Shown here: piece after piece, positions 56,331 to 64,000 of the stretch | Numbering within the stretch: position 1 is the stretch's first letter | Layout of the letters: every line of letters begins with the position of its first letter | Source of the DNA: Nostoc sp. PCC 7524 | Lineage (GTDB): Bacteria > Cyanobacteriota > Cyanobacteriia > Cyanobacteriales > Nostocaceae | Assembly: GCF_000316645.1 (NCBI RefSeq) | Contig: NC_019684.1 | Span: 6,571,031-6,635,030 of the forward strand | DNA length: 64,000 nt | Direction of reading: 5' to 3' | Notes under the pieces: generated by a model | Seen by the model: the letters and a program-made list of their open reading frames with translations, nothing else | What the model was told of the DNA's origin: nothing | The model's database searches: none | Program-made: the position numbers and the translations under genes

Positions 56331-56930
56331 TTAAGATTCTCCCGACTCAGCACTAGGCTTTTGTGGTGTAATCCCATGAAGTTTAATAAAACTATCAAAG
56401 GAATACCAAGCTAAGACGTACCAGGGAATAATCTCAAACTGTAAACCTTTAATTATTAACTGTCTTACAGCCAAAAAACTCAGTCCCAAGGGAAAAAGAA
56501 AGCGGATATCAACAACTCCATCCGTCGCTTGTTTGACTCGTTTATTCAAATCTATCACTGCACTGGCTACAGTCGTTGCCGCTTCGGTATTACCCTCTGT
56601 AGTTTCTGCAAAAATTATCCCCAAATCTCGTAGTGTTGCTAGCACATCTTCTAAGCTGGCATCTGTACCATCATGCTTAATGACAATACTGCCATGATGA
56701 ATATTAGTCCGTACTTTCTGCACAGTAGATTTAGCTTCCAGTGCATGAGCAATGTGTTGCATGATGTCTGGTTGGCGGTGAGATTGGGCAATTCTCAACC
56801 GTAGTCTACCTGGGGTATCACTAACAATTTTTGTAGATATAGATATTGGTTTGGATGGTGTTTTAAAGTTAATTTTCTGTTTTAATTTGGGCATTGTAGT
56901 CAGACTACCGTAATTATTTGTCAACATCAA
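56331..56930 (-). CDS. HMA2-like domain protein
   Basis: 199 residues. After a polar N-terminus, an HMA2-like domain (~32-105) has the signature SDTPGRLRLRIAQSHRQPD and an SIVIKHD end, without any CxxC. A helical part follows with two likely membrane segments (FLFPLGLSFLAVRQLII and IPWYVLAWYSFDSFI). It is the last gene of a same-strand cluster (61930 to 56331) of proteins carrying this domain. Translation may start at the internal Met before PKLKQ (M13). The function is unknown; a partner role for the P-type ATPase is inferred. Confidence 0.75.
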   Translation of the reverse strand: MMLTNNYGSLTTMPKLKQKINFKTPSKPISISTKIVSDTPGRLRLRIAQSHRQPDIMQHIAHALEAKSTVQKVRTNIHHGSIVIKHDGTDASLEDVLATLRDLGIIFAETTEGNTEAATTVASAVIDLNKRVKQATDGVVDIRFLFPLGLSFLAVRQLIIKGLQFEIIPWYVLAWYSFDSFIKLHGITPQKPSAESGES

Positions 56931-57215
56931 ACCATCCTCCGAATTTAATGTTTTTATTTGGTTTTTAATTAATTTCCAATTTGTAATTCAAAACTATAGA
57001 CAACTGAGATTTTTTAAACTTAGATAAATCAATATTTCTTGTTTTTCTCTAATACACAAAATTAGCTGTATCAGTCCACTAGGATATTAAACTTAGAGAT
57101 GGGTAAGCAACCCATCTCAATTAATTCCCAAAGCATAAGTAATCAGATTGGACAAGGTGAGTAATTGATCATGGAAAAGCAACCAATGAACAATTACTGA
57201 TCACCCGTTACCAAT

Positions 57216-57524
57216 TTACACACCATTATCAGAAACAGTATCAATGCTAGTGCTAGCAGCTTCAAAAACTGGTGTTTCTTTAGCTTCTGCTAGTTCAGCC
57301 TTAGCTTCTGCAACGATATCTTCCCAAGTTTCACCTAGTTCAGCAAAAGCGCCTTTGCTCTTTTCGTAGGCAACGATACCACCTTTGATGATTGACTTGG
57401 CTATGGGTTTACCAATTCCCGCTACTACAGGTAGGAGAACGGGAGCTAGAAGTACAGCTCCAATCCCAGCGATTAAACCAGGAGCGCCGGCTTCTTCAAC
57501 AAAGTCAGTAATTTTAGGGGCCAT
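57216..57524 (-). CDS. DUF5132 protein
   Basis: 102 residues with a Gly/Ala/Pro-rich hydrophobic hairpin (PGLIAGIGAVLLAPVLLPVVAGIGKPIAKSIIKGG) and an amphipathic, acidic C-terminus (AELGETWEDIVAEAKAELAEAK). This layout is that of DUF5132, a family found next to HMA2-domain and P-type ATPase genes. Its ATG at 57524 has AATTCCTCCGG-type complementary ribosome site upstream. It probably forms a membrane peptide subunit; role unknown. Confidence 0.75.
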   Translation of the reverse strand: MAPKITDFVEEAGAPGLIAGIGAVLLAPVLLPVVAGIGKPIAKSIIKGGIVAYEKSKGAFAELGETWEDIVAEAKAELAEAKETPVFEAASTSIDTVSDNGV

Positions 57525-57604
57525 AATTAATTCCTCCGGAAATGTGAATTTGAAAACTTGTAAGTATTAAAGCTTTCTAGCCTAATATGCCTAGATTTGC
57601 TACC

Positions 57605-59917
57605 TCATCTCCCTGATGGTAGAGCTGTTTTCATTGAATGTTTGATGATTGGGCGTAAGCCGTTGACTCCAGCCACGATGGTAGAGCCATTGTTGACTAC
57701 GGTTGCTGCTAAGGGGTTCAATCCAAACAATACTGCTACCATTAATGCTGCCAAGTTAGGAATAGCAACAATACTGGTGTTTTGTCGAATTAAACTCTTG
57801 GCTTGACGGGCGATCGCGATCGCCTCCAATAATCCATGCAAGTCATTCTGCATTAACACCACGTCTGCTGTTTCGCGGGCGATTTCGGAACCGTGGGCAA
57901 AGGATACGGAGACATCGGCGTAGGCTAAAGCTGGGGAGTCGTTGATCCCATCTCCCACAAAGGCCACTGTTTTACCTTGTTCGTGCAGTTGACGTACTAC
58001 CGTGGCTTTCTGCTCTGGAAAAGCTTCTGCGTGAGTATTGGCTGGCGCAATCCCCAATTCAGTTGCTACAGCTTGCGCTGTTCGCTTGTTATCCCCAGTC
58101 AGCATATGCACCTCCACACCGTCTACCGTCATGAGTTGGGAGATGACTTCCCGGCTCTCTGGGCGGAGAACATCACTATACTTTATTCTACCTTGAAGTT
58201 GCCCATTACTGGCTACATAAATTACCGAGGTAGCTTTAGAGCCGTTGCCGTTGAGCGCGTCCATGTTAATCTCTTGCTGGCGCAAAAATCTTTCACTCCC
58301 TACATAGACAGTCTCGCCATCAATCTCGGCTTTGACACCTAAACCCAGTTGATAATCCCACTTGCTCCGGCTGGGAATGGCGACTTTTTGGGTTTGGGCA
58401 TAGCGAATTACAGCTTCGGCTACTGGATGTGTCAGACGCTGTTCGGCGGCGGCAGCTATGGCTAAGATGCGATCGCTAGATATTTCTGGGTTAAAACTTT
58501 CAACCGCAATTACCGATACTTCTCCTTGGGTGAGTGTGCCTGTTTTATCAAATACGACTGTATCAACTGCCGCTAGTTGTTCTAGGGCGCGACCGCTACG
58601 GATGAGAACACCTTGGCGGGCGGCATAGCTGAGTGCTGCTAAAACAGTTGTCGGGACGGAAACTCTAATGCCGGTAGCAAAATCCAGGGTTAAAACACTA
58701 GCAGCCCTTGCGGGGTTCCGCGTCAGTGCAAATACGCCTGCCCCTAGTAACAAAGTTGGCAACACAGCTTTCTCAGCAAATTTGATGGCGTAGTTTTCCA
58801 TCCGGGTATCATGGACAGGAGCTTCCTGCATTAACTTGATACTCTGTCCGGCGCGGGTGTCGTTACCTACCCGTTCCACGAGGATGTAAACTCGGCCTTC
58901 CCTTACCAGAGTGGAGGCAAATACAGACTGTCCCTTGGTTTTCAAAATCGGCACAGATTCACCTGTCAGTTTTTGTTCATCTAGGAGTGCCTTACCTTTG
59001 ATGATGCTGCCATCTACGGGGATTTGTTCGCCAGGGTAAACGATGACTGTATCCCCTGGATGTACTTGTTGGATGGGAATTTGCACCTTCTCACCATCGC
59101 GTTCTACCCAGACAAACTGGCCTAGGGAGTTCAATAAATCTAGGGTTTGCATTTTGGAGGAACGAGCCGTGCGATCGCGGATATTCTCCCCAATCTCAAT
59201 TAAACTTAACATCAACGCCGGGGTGAGAAACTGACCTTGGACTGTGGTGATAGCGATCGCCATAAAGTCTAAAAAGTCGATAGTCAGTTTGCGTTGTGCA
59301 ACAATCCCAATAAACGCTCTCTGCACTACGGGTAAAGTGGCCAGAGCAATAGTTCCTGCCGTCAAGATGGGGGGGATAGTTACGCCCAAAGGCCCACCCA
59401 GCAATGCTAAACCAGTGGCTAAAACCGAAAGTTGCAATCCCGGCCAAGATTGTTCTTCCTCATCTTCTGATTTAGCTAATGTCTGCTTGGTGTTGAGTGG
59501 TAAGATGCCAGGATCACTAGCAGCGACAATCAGACAACTGAGGCGCGATCGCATTTTGGCATCTTTAATTGCACTCACTTTGTAGGTGACAACTAAAGAG
59601 GCCGCAGCCGGCTTAATTCTGACATTTGTAATCAGGGTATCAGCTTCTAGTAAAGCTAAAAGACGCTGGGCATAATCAGCATCGTAGCGTAACCGAGGCA
59701 CACGCCACCGCAACCTGCCCGGTACTGCATGGACAATACTATGCGTCACTGGAAGAATCTGCTTTGCAGAAGTAGTTGCAGTAACTTTGCCATGCTGTTT
59801 TTCGGCTGTCTGATAGGCAGAGATGGAAGTTACAGACACTTCCTCATGTTGTACCTCTACGACTTCTAAAGATTGAGGAGGAAGGGGTGACGCGAGTTGA
59901 ACGGTTGTTTTTGCCAT
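57605..59917 (-). CDS. P1B-like P-type ATPase without CPC motif, HMA2 N-terminus
   Basis: 770 residues. Order: polar N-terminus; HMA2-like domain (~55-135; HSIVHAVPGRLRWRVPRLRYD); membrane helices; actuator TGES (LTGESVP); phosphorylation site DKTGTLTQGE (~456); HP motif (QRLTHPVAEAV); and hinge GDGINDSPALAYAD (~655). The transmembrane metal-selectivity position reads TLDFATGIRVSVPTT where P1B pumps have CPC/CPx-type residues, and the N-terminal domain lacks CxxC. The ion is therefore not an obvious Cu/Zn/Cd; Mn or another hard ion is possible. Operon with the other HMA2 proteins and DUF5132. Confidence 0.88.
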   Translation of the reverse strand: MAKTTVQLASPLPPQSLEVVEVQHEEVSVTSISAYQTAEKQHGKVTATTSAKQILPVTHSIVHAVPGRLRWRVPRLRYDADYAQRLLALLEADTLITNVRIKPAAASLVVTYKVSAIKDAKMRSRLSCLIVAASDPGILPLNTKQTLAKSEDEEEQSWPGLQLSVLATGLALLGGPLGVTIPPILTAGTIALATLPVVQRAFIGIVAQRKLTIDFLDFMAIAITTVQGQFLTPALMLSLIEIGENIRDRTARSSKMQTLDLLNSLGQFVWVERDGEKVQIPIQQVHPGDTVIVYPGEQIPVDGSIIKGKALLDEQKLTGESVPILKTKGQSVFASTLVREGRVYILVERVGNDTRAGQSIKLMQEAPVHDTRMENYAIKFAEKAVLPTLLLGAGVFALTRNPARAASVLTLDFATGIRVSVPTTVLAALSYAARQGVLIRSGRALEQLAAVDTVVFDKTGTLTQGEVSVIAVESFNPEISSDRILAIAAAAEQRLTHPVAEAVIRYAQTQKVAIPSRSKWDYQLGLGVKAEIDGETVYVGSERFLRQQEINMDALNGNGSKATSVIYVASNGQLQGRIKYSDVLRPESREVISQLMTVDGVEVHMLTGDNKRTAQAVATELGIAPANTHAEAFPEQKATVVRQLHEQGKTVAFVGDGINDSPALAYADVSVSFAHGSEIARETADVVLMQNDLHGLLEAIAIARQAKSLIRQNTSIVAIPNLAALMVAVLFGLNPLAATVVNNGSTIVAGVNGLRPIIKHSMKTALPSGR

Positions 59918-60077
59918 TGATGAATCCCTGAAACGGTGAATAAACTTGTGTTTGCAGTAGTCTCTTCAGTAAAAAAAGAAAATAAGTACCCCTAGGCAAG
60001 ATATCTTTGCCATTGAACTTTCAGCACTATCCCCCATCTGAAGAGATGAGATAACTGAATGCAGATTTATGATTTTG

Positions 60078-60749
60078 TTAATTGTGGTTAGCGTTAGCAG
60101 TGATCCCCGCCGATTGAATTAGATCCTGTAGATGGGTAACTGCGGCTGTAAACACACTTTGCATTTGTTGGTGGGAACTTCGGAACATTGTCGGTTGATA
60201 GGTAATGACAACTGATGCTGCATCTCGATTAACTCGTTCACTTTTCACTACTGGATCTGCTTGTAATACAGCCTCTAAACGTTGGACGTATGCTGGATCT
60301 GAGGCGATTTGCGGCACATGAAACCGCACTCGTCCGGGGATCGCATGAACGATGTTACAGGCGACTGTTGCAGGTTCTTCAGTTGTTTGTGGGTTAATGC
60401 TAGGCTGAGGCGGAGAGGATGCAATCTCTGGTTTTACTTGTGCGTGATCAGCTGCTTGCAGTAAATTAGCCAGATGCGATCGCATCTCAAAATCTGACAT
60501 TAATCCTAGCTTGTAGGTAATGACTACTGATCCCGTATCTCGATTAGCTTTCTGACTGATGATCTCCTTTTCCTGGGCTAGCAACTTGCAAAGTCGTTGC
60601 AGGTATGTGGGATCTTCACTAATCCTTGGTACACAGAATGTCACCTGCCCTGGTAGGGCGTAAGTAATGCTGTAAGCTACTTGTGTCGGATGTGTGAGTT
60701 TTTCGCGTCTCGGTCGCGGAACAGAGTCTGATGATGCAGAATCTTCCAT
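60078..60749 (-). CDS. Tandem HMA2-domain protein
   Basis: 223 residues with two copies of the same domain: one at about 24-100 (AYSITYALPGQVTFCVPRISEDPTYLQRL) and one at about 128-205 (ACNIVHAIPGRVRFHVPQIASDPAYVQRLE). Each ends with a SVVITYK/Q strand. Neither carries CxxC. The gene lies 160 bases upstream of the P-type ATPase gene and about 35 bases after the preceding HMA2 gene. It could be a soluble ligand-delivery or sensing partner; inferred from context only. Confidence 0.8.
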   Translation of the reverse strand: MEDSASSDSVPRPRREKLTHPTQVAYSITYALPGQVTFCVPRISEDPTYLQRLCKLLAQEKEIISQKANRDTGSVVITYKLGLMSDFEMRSHLANLLQAADHAQVKPEIASSPPQPSINPQTTEEPATVACNIVHAIPGRVRFHVPQIASDPAYVQRLEAVLQADPVVKSERVNRDAASVVITYQPTMFRSSHQQMQSVFTAAVTHLQDLIQSAGITANANHN

Positions 60750-60784
60750 CTTGATTCCTCCAGTATTCCTGAGTTGGCAAATAT

Positions 60785-61930
60785 TTACAGTGGCAAGTTC
60801 GCCATAAAAGCTAGAGAATAAGACAGTGCAGCAGGCTTCATCTCAGCCCACCAACTGGAGATATATACAGTATTGTTGCCTTCAGATTCAGATATTTTTG
60901 CTTCTGTTAGCTCAGTTATTTGATTCACTATTTCTGGTGCAGATGTCGATACTGTGGTTGGTGGTGTTGGCTGTGGTGTTGGACTGACGGGAACTGTAGG
61001 GGTAGTTGTTGTCAAGGCTGATTCCATCAGACTCACCCAATGGCATACAGCTATTTCTGCCCTTGGGTTGTAGGTAATGGCAACTGAGGCGGCATCACAA
61101 TTGATTCGCACGTTGTTTACTAGAGTATCGGTTTGCAACAACCTTTCTAGCCGCTTTGCATAGGCGCGATCGCTAGCTATGAGTGGTAGATTAAACCGAA
61201 TTCTTCCAGGTATCTGATGTACAACACTATAGGTCACTTTGGCTGACCACTTTGTTGTCTCGCTATTTTTATTAACAATAGGAGTTTGATTTTCTGCGTG
61301 TGCAGATTTATCATCTGCATCTGCACTTTTACCGCTTACTGATCCAGAAATGCGTGGTTTGATATAATCTATCACCCGTCGGGTAGCATCGGCGGTAATC
61401 ATATAGACGGGAATTGACGCTAGACCGCTAATTCCTAATCTGCCTGTGACTGCTAACCCAGTCATCAAGGGAATAAAAGATATTGTTTGCTCTTTCCAAA
61501 ACTCAACAGATTTCCAAGGAGCGAAGGGATCTGATAGCGGCGAATTTGGGGAGGTTTGAATATTTAATTTTTGTAACACACCCAACATCTGCGACAGTGA
61601 CAGTTGCTGCTCATCAAAGCTAACTATCATACTGCCTGCTTGCTCATTTGTTACAACTTCTTTTACACCAGGACACTGCCGTAAGTATTGGGTGATCCTC
61701 TGGAAGTTGGAGCTAAAACTACCGTCAGTCGCTTTAATACGTATGCGCCCATTGGTTGCGTGTACAACTTGCATACCCGTAGCAGAGAGTTCTAATTGTG
61801 GCTGTATCACTACTCTACTGCTATTTGTATTCACTTTTATTTCATCGCTGTGACGCTGAGTAAAGGTTAAGTCAGAAAACCTTGGTAGATGAGGACTTAA
61901 CCCTTCGCGACTAATAATAGTTTGTGCCAT
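60785..61930 (-). CDS. HMA2-domain membrane protein
   Basis: 381 residues. An N-terminal HMA-like domain (~48-130; MQVVHATNGRIRIKATDG) is followed by a hydrophobic segment (ISFIPLMTGLAVTGRLGISG), a second HMA2 domain (~228-305; TYSVVHQIPGRIRFNLPLIASDRAYAKRLE) and a Thr/Pro-rich linker before a short hydrophobic C-terminus. No CxxC anywhere. First gene of the cluster that continues through 60078, 57605, 57216 and 56331. Confidence 0.78.
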   Translation of the reverse strand: MAQTIISREGLSPHLPRFSDLTFTQRHSDEIKVNTNSSRVVIQPQLELSATGMQVVHATNGRIRIKATDGSFSSNFQRITQYLRQCPGVKEVVTNEQAGSMIVSFDEQQLSLSQMLGVLQKLNIQTSPNSPLSDPFAPWKSVEFWKEQTISFIPLMTGLAVTGRLGISGLASIPVYMITADATRRVIDYIKPRISGSVSGKSADADDKSAHAENQTPIVNKNSETTKWSAKVTYSVVHQIPGRIRFNLPLIASDRAYAKRLERLLQTDTLVNNVRINCDAASVAITYNPRAEIAVCHWVSLMESALTTTTPTVPVSPTPQPTPPTTVSTSAPEIVNQITELTEAKISESEGNNTVYISSWWAEMKPAALSYSLAFMANLPL

Positions 61931-62024
61931 TTATTTCGATAGCTACACCCGACTTGAGGTTAACAATAGGTTAAGTATACATCGAAAAAACTTGTTAGGT
62001 ATCATTCTTAAGAAGAATTTTTGT

Positions 62025-62558
62025 TTATGTAGTTTGGGATACAATTTTTTGGTATTCCTGCTCAGTGATCATGTCGGAAGGATTTTCTATACGGTCTATG
62101 AAGAGTACACCATTTAAATGATCAAATTCGTGTTGAAATATACGAGCCACAAAATCAGTTAGCTCTTGCTGTTGTAACTGACCATGACGGTTAGTGTATT
62201 CAACTGCGATCGCTTGATACCTGGGAACCAATCCCCTCATCCCAGGAACACTGAGACAACCTTCCCAACCTTTGACAACCTCTTTTGAGTGAGCCACTAT
62301 CTTAGGGTTGATCATCGCCGTTGGTTTCATTTCTGGAGCGTTGGGATACCTAGGATTGGGACGAGAAGCCACAATAAATAGACGATAAGACTGTGCCACT
62401 TGTGGTGCAGCAATTCCCACACCGTTAGCTTGCATAGCAGTGGCGATTAAATCATCAATGAGTTGTTGAAAAGCTGGAGCATGAATATCTTCCACCACAG
62501 CAGCTTGGTGGCGTAGTGTAGGATTGCCTACGTGAATAATGGGTAATGATGCTGTCAT
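62025..62558 (-). CDS. def: Peptide deformylase
   Basis: 177 residues with the three family motifs: GVGIAAPQV (motif 1), EGCLSVPG (motif 2, metal-ligand Cys) and QHEFDHLNG (motif 3, two His ligands and catalytic Glu). It removes the N-formyl group from nascent proteins. It is isolated from fmt here. Upstream and downstream DNA is repeat-like (TTGCCTA and CAGAGGAG tracts). Confidence 0.95.
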   Translation of the reverse strand: MTASLPIIHVGNPTLRHQAAVVEDIHAPAFQQLIDDLIATAMQANGVGIAAPQVAQSYRLFIVASRPNPRYPNAPEMKPTAMINPKIVAHSKEVVKGWEGCLSVPGMRGLVPRYQAIAVEYTNRHGQLQQQELTDFVARIFQHEFDHLNGVLFIDRIENPSDMITEQEYQKIVSQTT

Positions 62559-62638
62559 GTGTGAAACTTGGGGATTGGGGAGCAGGGGAGCAGAGGAGCA
62601 GAGGAGAATAACTATTGCCTATTGCCTACTGCCTAATA

Positions 62639-63925
62639 TCACCCTTCCCTCTGCACTGGTAAAGGCGCAGGGCGGACTGCCAGTTGGGTGATTTGTCCAT
62701 TGCGTTCTATTTCAACGGATAGAGGGCTACCTATTTGGCTATCTTCTACTAGCTTTTGTACTTGTTCTACTGTGGTGACTGGTTGATTATTGATTCTTTG
62801 AATTACGTCTCCAGTTCTGAGTCCGGCAACGGCTGCGGGAGAGCGAGGTACAATGCTCACTAATAAGACACCTTTCTCGGCTGTAATATTGACGCGATCG
62901 CCAAATCTTTGATTAATTCTTTCTTTAATTTCTGGCGTGAGTGTCACCATTTGAATCCCCAAATAAGGATGATCAACTCTACCTTTAGCAATCAATTCTT
63001 GAGCAATTTTCTGCACAGTATTAATCGGAATAGCAAATCCTAAACCTTGTGCGCCTCGAATAATCGCTGTATTCATCCCAATTACCTGACCATTGGCATT
63101 TAATAAGGGTCCGCCAGAGTTACCAGGGTTAATCGCCGCATCTGTTTGGATATAGTCAACGCGCTTATCACTAGCACCAATATCACTACCAGAACGACCT
63201 GTGGCGCTCAGAATTCCAGAAGTTACAGTATTATTTAAACCCAGGGGATTACCAATAGCAATTACTGCTTCTCCAGGTTGTAAACTGTCAGAGTTGCCTA
63301 AAGAGATAGTTGGCAAATTATTAGCATCAATTTCAATCACAGCTACATCTGTCACCGGGTCTTCACCCAGCACTGTCCCATCATAGGTTCTGCCATCTTT
63401 GAGGGTGACTGTCACCTGATCGGCACCATCTACTACGTGAGAATTTGTCAAAATCTGACCAGAAGAATTAATAATAAATCCTGAACCGCTACCTCTTTCC
63501 ACCCTTTGTCTAGGTTGTGGAACAGCATCACCAAAAAAGCGCCGGAAAAAGGGATCGTTAAATTCACTCGGTACACGGGAAGTCACAGTTCTAGCAGAAT
63601 CAATCCGCACCACAGCCCCGCCCACCCTCTGCACTACTCGTACAACAAAATTGGGATCTCCAGATGCGGCAATAATTGGTGGGGGTGCAACTAGGGGATT
63701 GGTATCATTTGCCGTTTGGGCTGTCGTCTGAGACTGGACTTCATTGGTTTGTGTTTGTAAATTCTTAGTGGGTAAAACAGCGCAACCACCCAAGAACAGC
63801 AAACCTACCCCACTCAGGAACATCAAAGATTTTGCCGACAATTCGGCAAGATTTGTACCTTTGTGCCTTCTGCCTTTCTTCTGATCAATATTTTTTAATT
63901 TACTGCTGTACTGTGTCGTCTTCAT
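62639..63925 (-). CDS. HhoA/DegP-like serine protease with PDZ domain
   Basis: 428 residues. The N-terminus has a hydrophobic helix ending in [10 protein letters not shown], which contains a lipobox-like L-G-G-C. The trypsin-like domain has H in TNSHVVDG, D in [10 protein letters not shown] and S in [11 protein letters not shown]. One PDZ domain (~320-415; [23 protein letters not shown]) follows. Cyanobacterial relatives (HhoA/HhoB/HtrA) degrade damaged proteins in the periplasm and thylakoid lumen. Which of the three it is was not resolved. Confidence 0.9.
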   Translation of the reverse strand: MKTTQYSSKLKNIDQKKGRRHKGTNLAELSAKSLMFLSGVGLLFLGGCAVLPTKNLQTQTNEVQSQTTAQTANDTNPLVAPPPIIAASGDPNFVVRVVQRVGGAVVRIDSARTVTSRVPSEFNDPFFRRFFGDAVPQPRQRVERGSGSGFIINSSGQILTNSHVVDGADQVTVTLKDGRTYDGTVLGEDPVTDVAVIEIDANNLPTISLGNSDSLQPGEAVIAIGNPLGLNNTVTSGILSATGRSGSDIGASDKRVDYIQTDAAINPGNSGGPLLNANGQVIGMNTAIIRGAQGLGFAIPINTVQKIAQELIAKGRVDHPYLGIQMVTLTPEIKERINQRFGDRVNITAEKGVLLVSIVPRSPAAVAGLRTGDVIQRINNQPVTTVEQVQKLVEDSQIGSPLSVEIERNGQITQLAVRPAPLPVQREG

Positions 63926-64000
63926 GTGTCTTTGCTTCTCCGTGTTGGTCAGGTGGTGCTAGGATATTGCCTACCGGGTGTGTCCCAAGATGATTACAAC

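Overview
The window comes from a filamentous, almost certainly heterocyst-forming cyanobacterium of the Nostoc/Anabaena group. Supporting signs are the very frequent GCGATCGC (HIP1) octamers, heptanucleotide tandem repeats of the CCCCART type, photosystem I and NDH-1 subunits, sucrose synthase, a nitrogenase reductase, PEP-CTERM sorting signals and SLH-OprB porins. No rRNA, tRNA, CRISPR array, prophage or transposase gene was recognised.

Region 1 (1-6.6 kb): a DUF202-like protein cut by the window edge, murG, a secreted NTF2-like protein, an SDR oxidoreductase, a small PIN-like/DUF433 toxin-antitoxin pair framed by two copies of one palindromic repeat, and a succinate dehydrogenase/fumarate reductase flavoprotein.

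Region 2 (6.9-11.4 kb): an alternative photosystem set. It holds a stand-alone divergent psaB (psaB2 type, no psaA beside it), a one-helix protein resembling PsaX upstream on the same strand, and a divergent solitary second ndhI.

Region 3 (11.4-26 kb) is the most interesting part. It holds an SLH porin, a molybdate-type periplasmic binding protein with a PEP-CTERM-like tail, a PEP-CTERM protein, an AMIN-TonB receptor, a Mop (molybdate-binding) protein, and an operon of ModA, a 'GIDDTD' TiaS-like protein and an ECF-S-like membrane protein. Two small nif-associated-looking genes, a 2OG-Fe(II) oxygenase, an XRE regulator with a molybdate-like sensor domain, and a lone nifH/vnfH follow. Five copies of one palindrome, TACCAA-N5-TTGGTA, lie only in intergenic DNA of this stretch (13.25-23.10 kb). 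I propose an oxyanion (Mo/V/W) acquisition regulon tied to an alternative nitrogenase reductase, with the XRE protein as the leading candidate regulator. A 122-bp miniature element has inserted into one gene here; removing it in silico restores a longer reading frame.

Region 4 (26-42.4 kb): a purple acid phosphatase-like enzyme, then two STAND-NTPase conflict (immunity-like) systems on either side of metH. One is Trypco1 plus trypsin-NTPase-TPR. The other is CHAT-NB-ARC-TPR with nearly identical 120-bp TPR repeats and a membrane protein neighbour. Minisatellites and MITE-like repeats are dense here, and a heptamer repeat runs in frame through the metH linker.

Region 5 (42.5-56.3 kb): mostly housekeeping genes: sucrose synthase, PBP4-type carboxypeptidase, cell-wall amidase, dnaG, recA with a LexA-like box, a shortened ABC permease, a coiled-coil protein, two very small ORFs, marC and a nitrilase-family amidase.

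Region 6 (56.3-64 kb): a one-strand cluster of HMA2-type 'PGR' domain proteins with DUF5132 and a P-type ATPase that lacks the CPC metal motif, then peptide deformylase and an HhoA/DegP-like protease.
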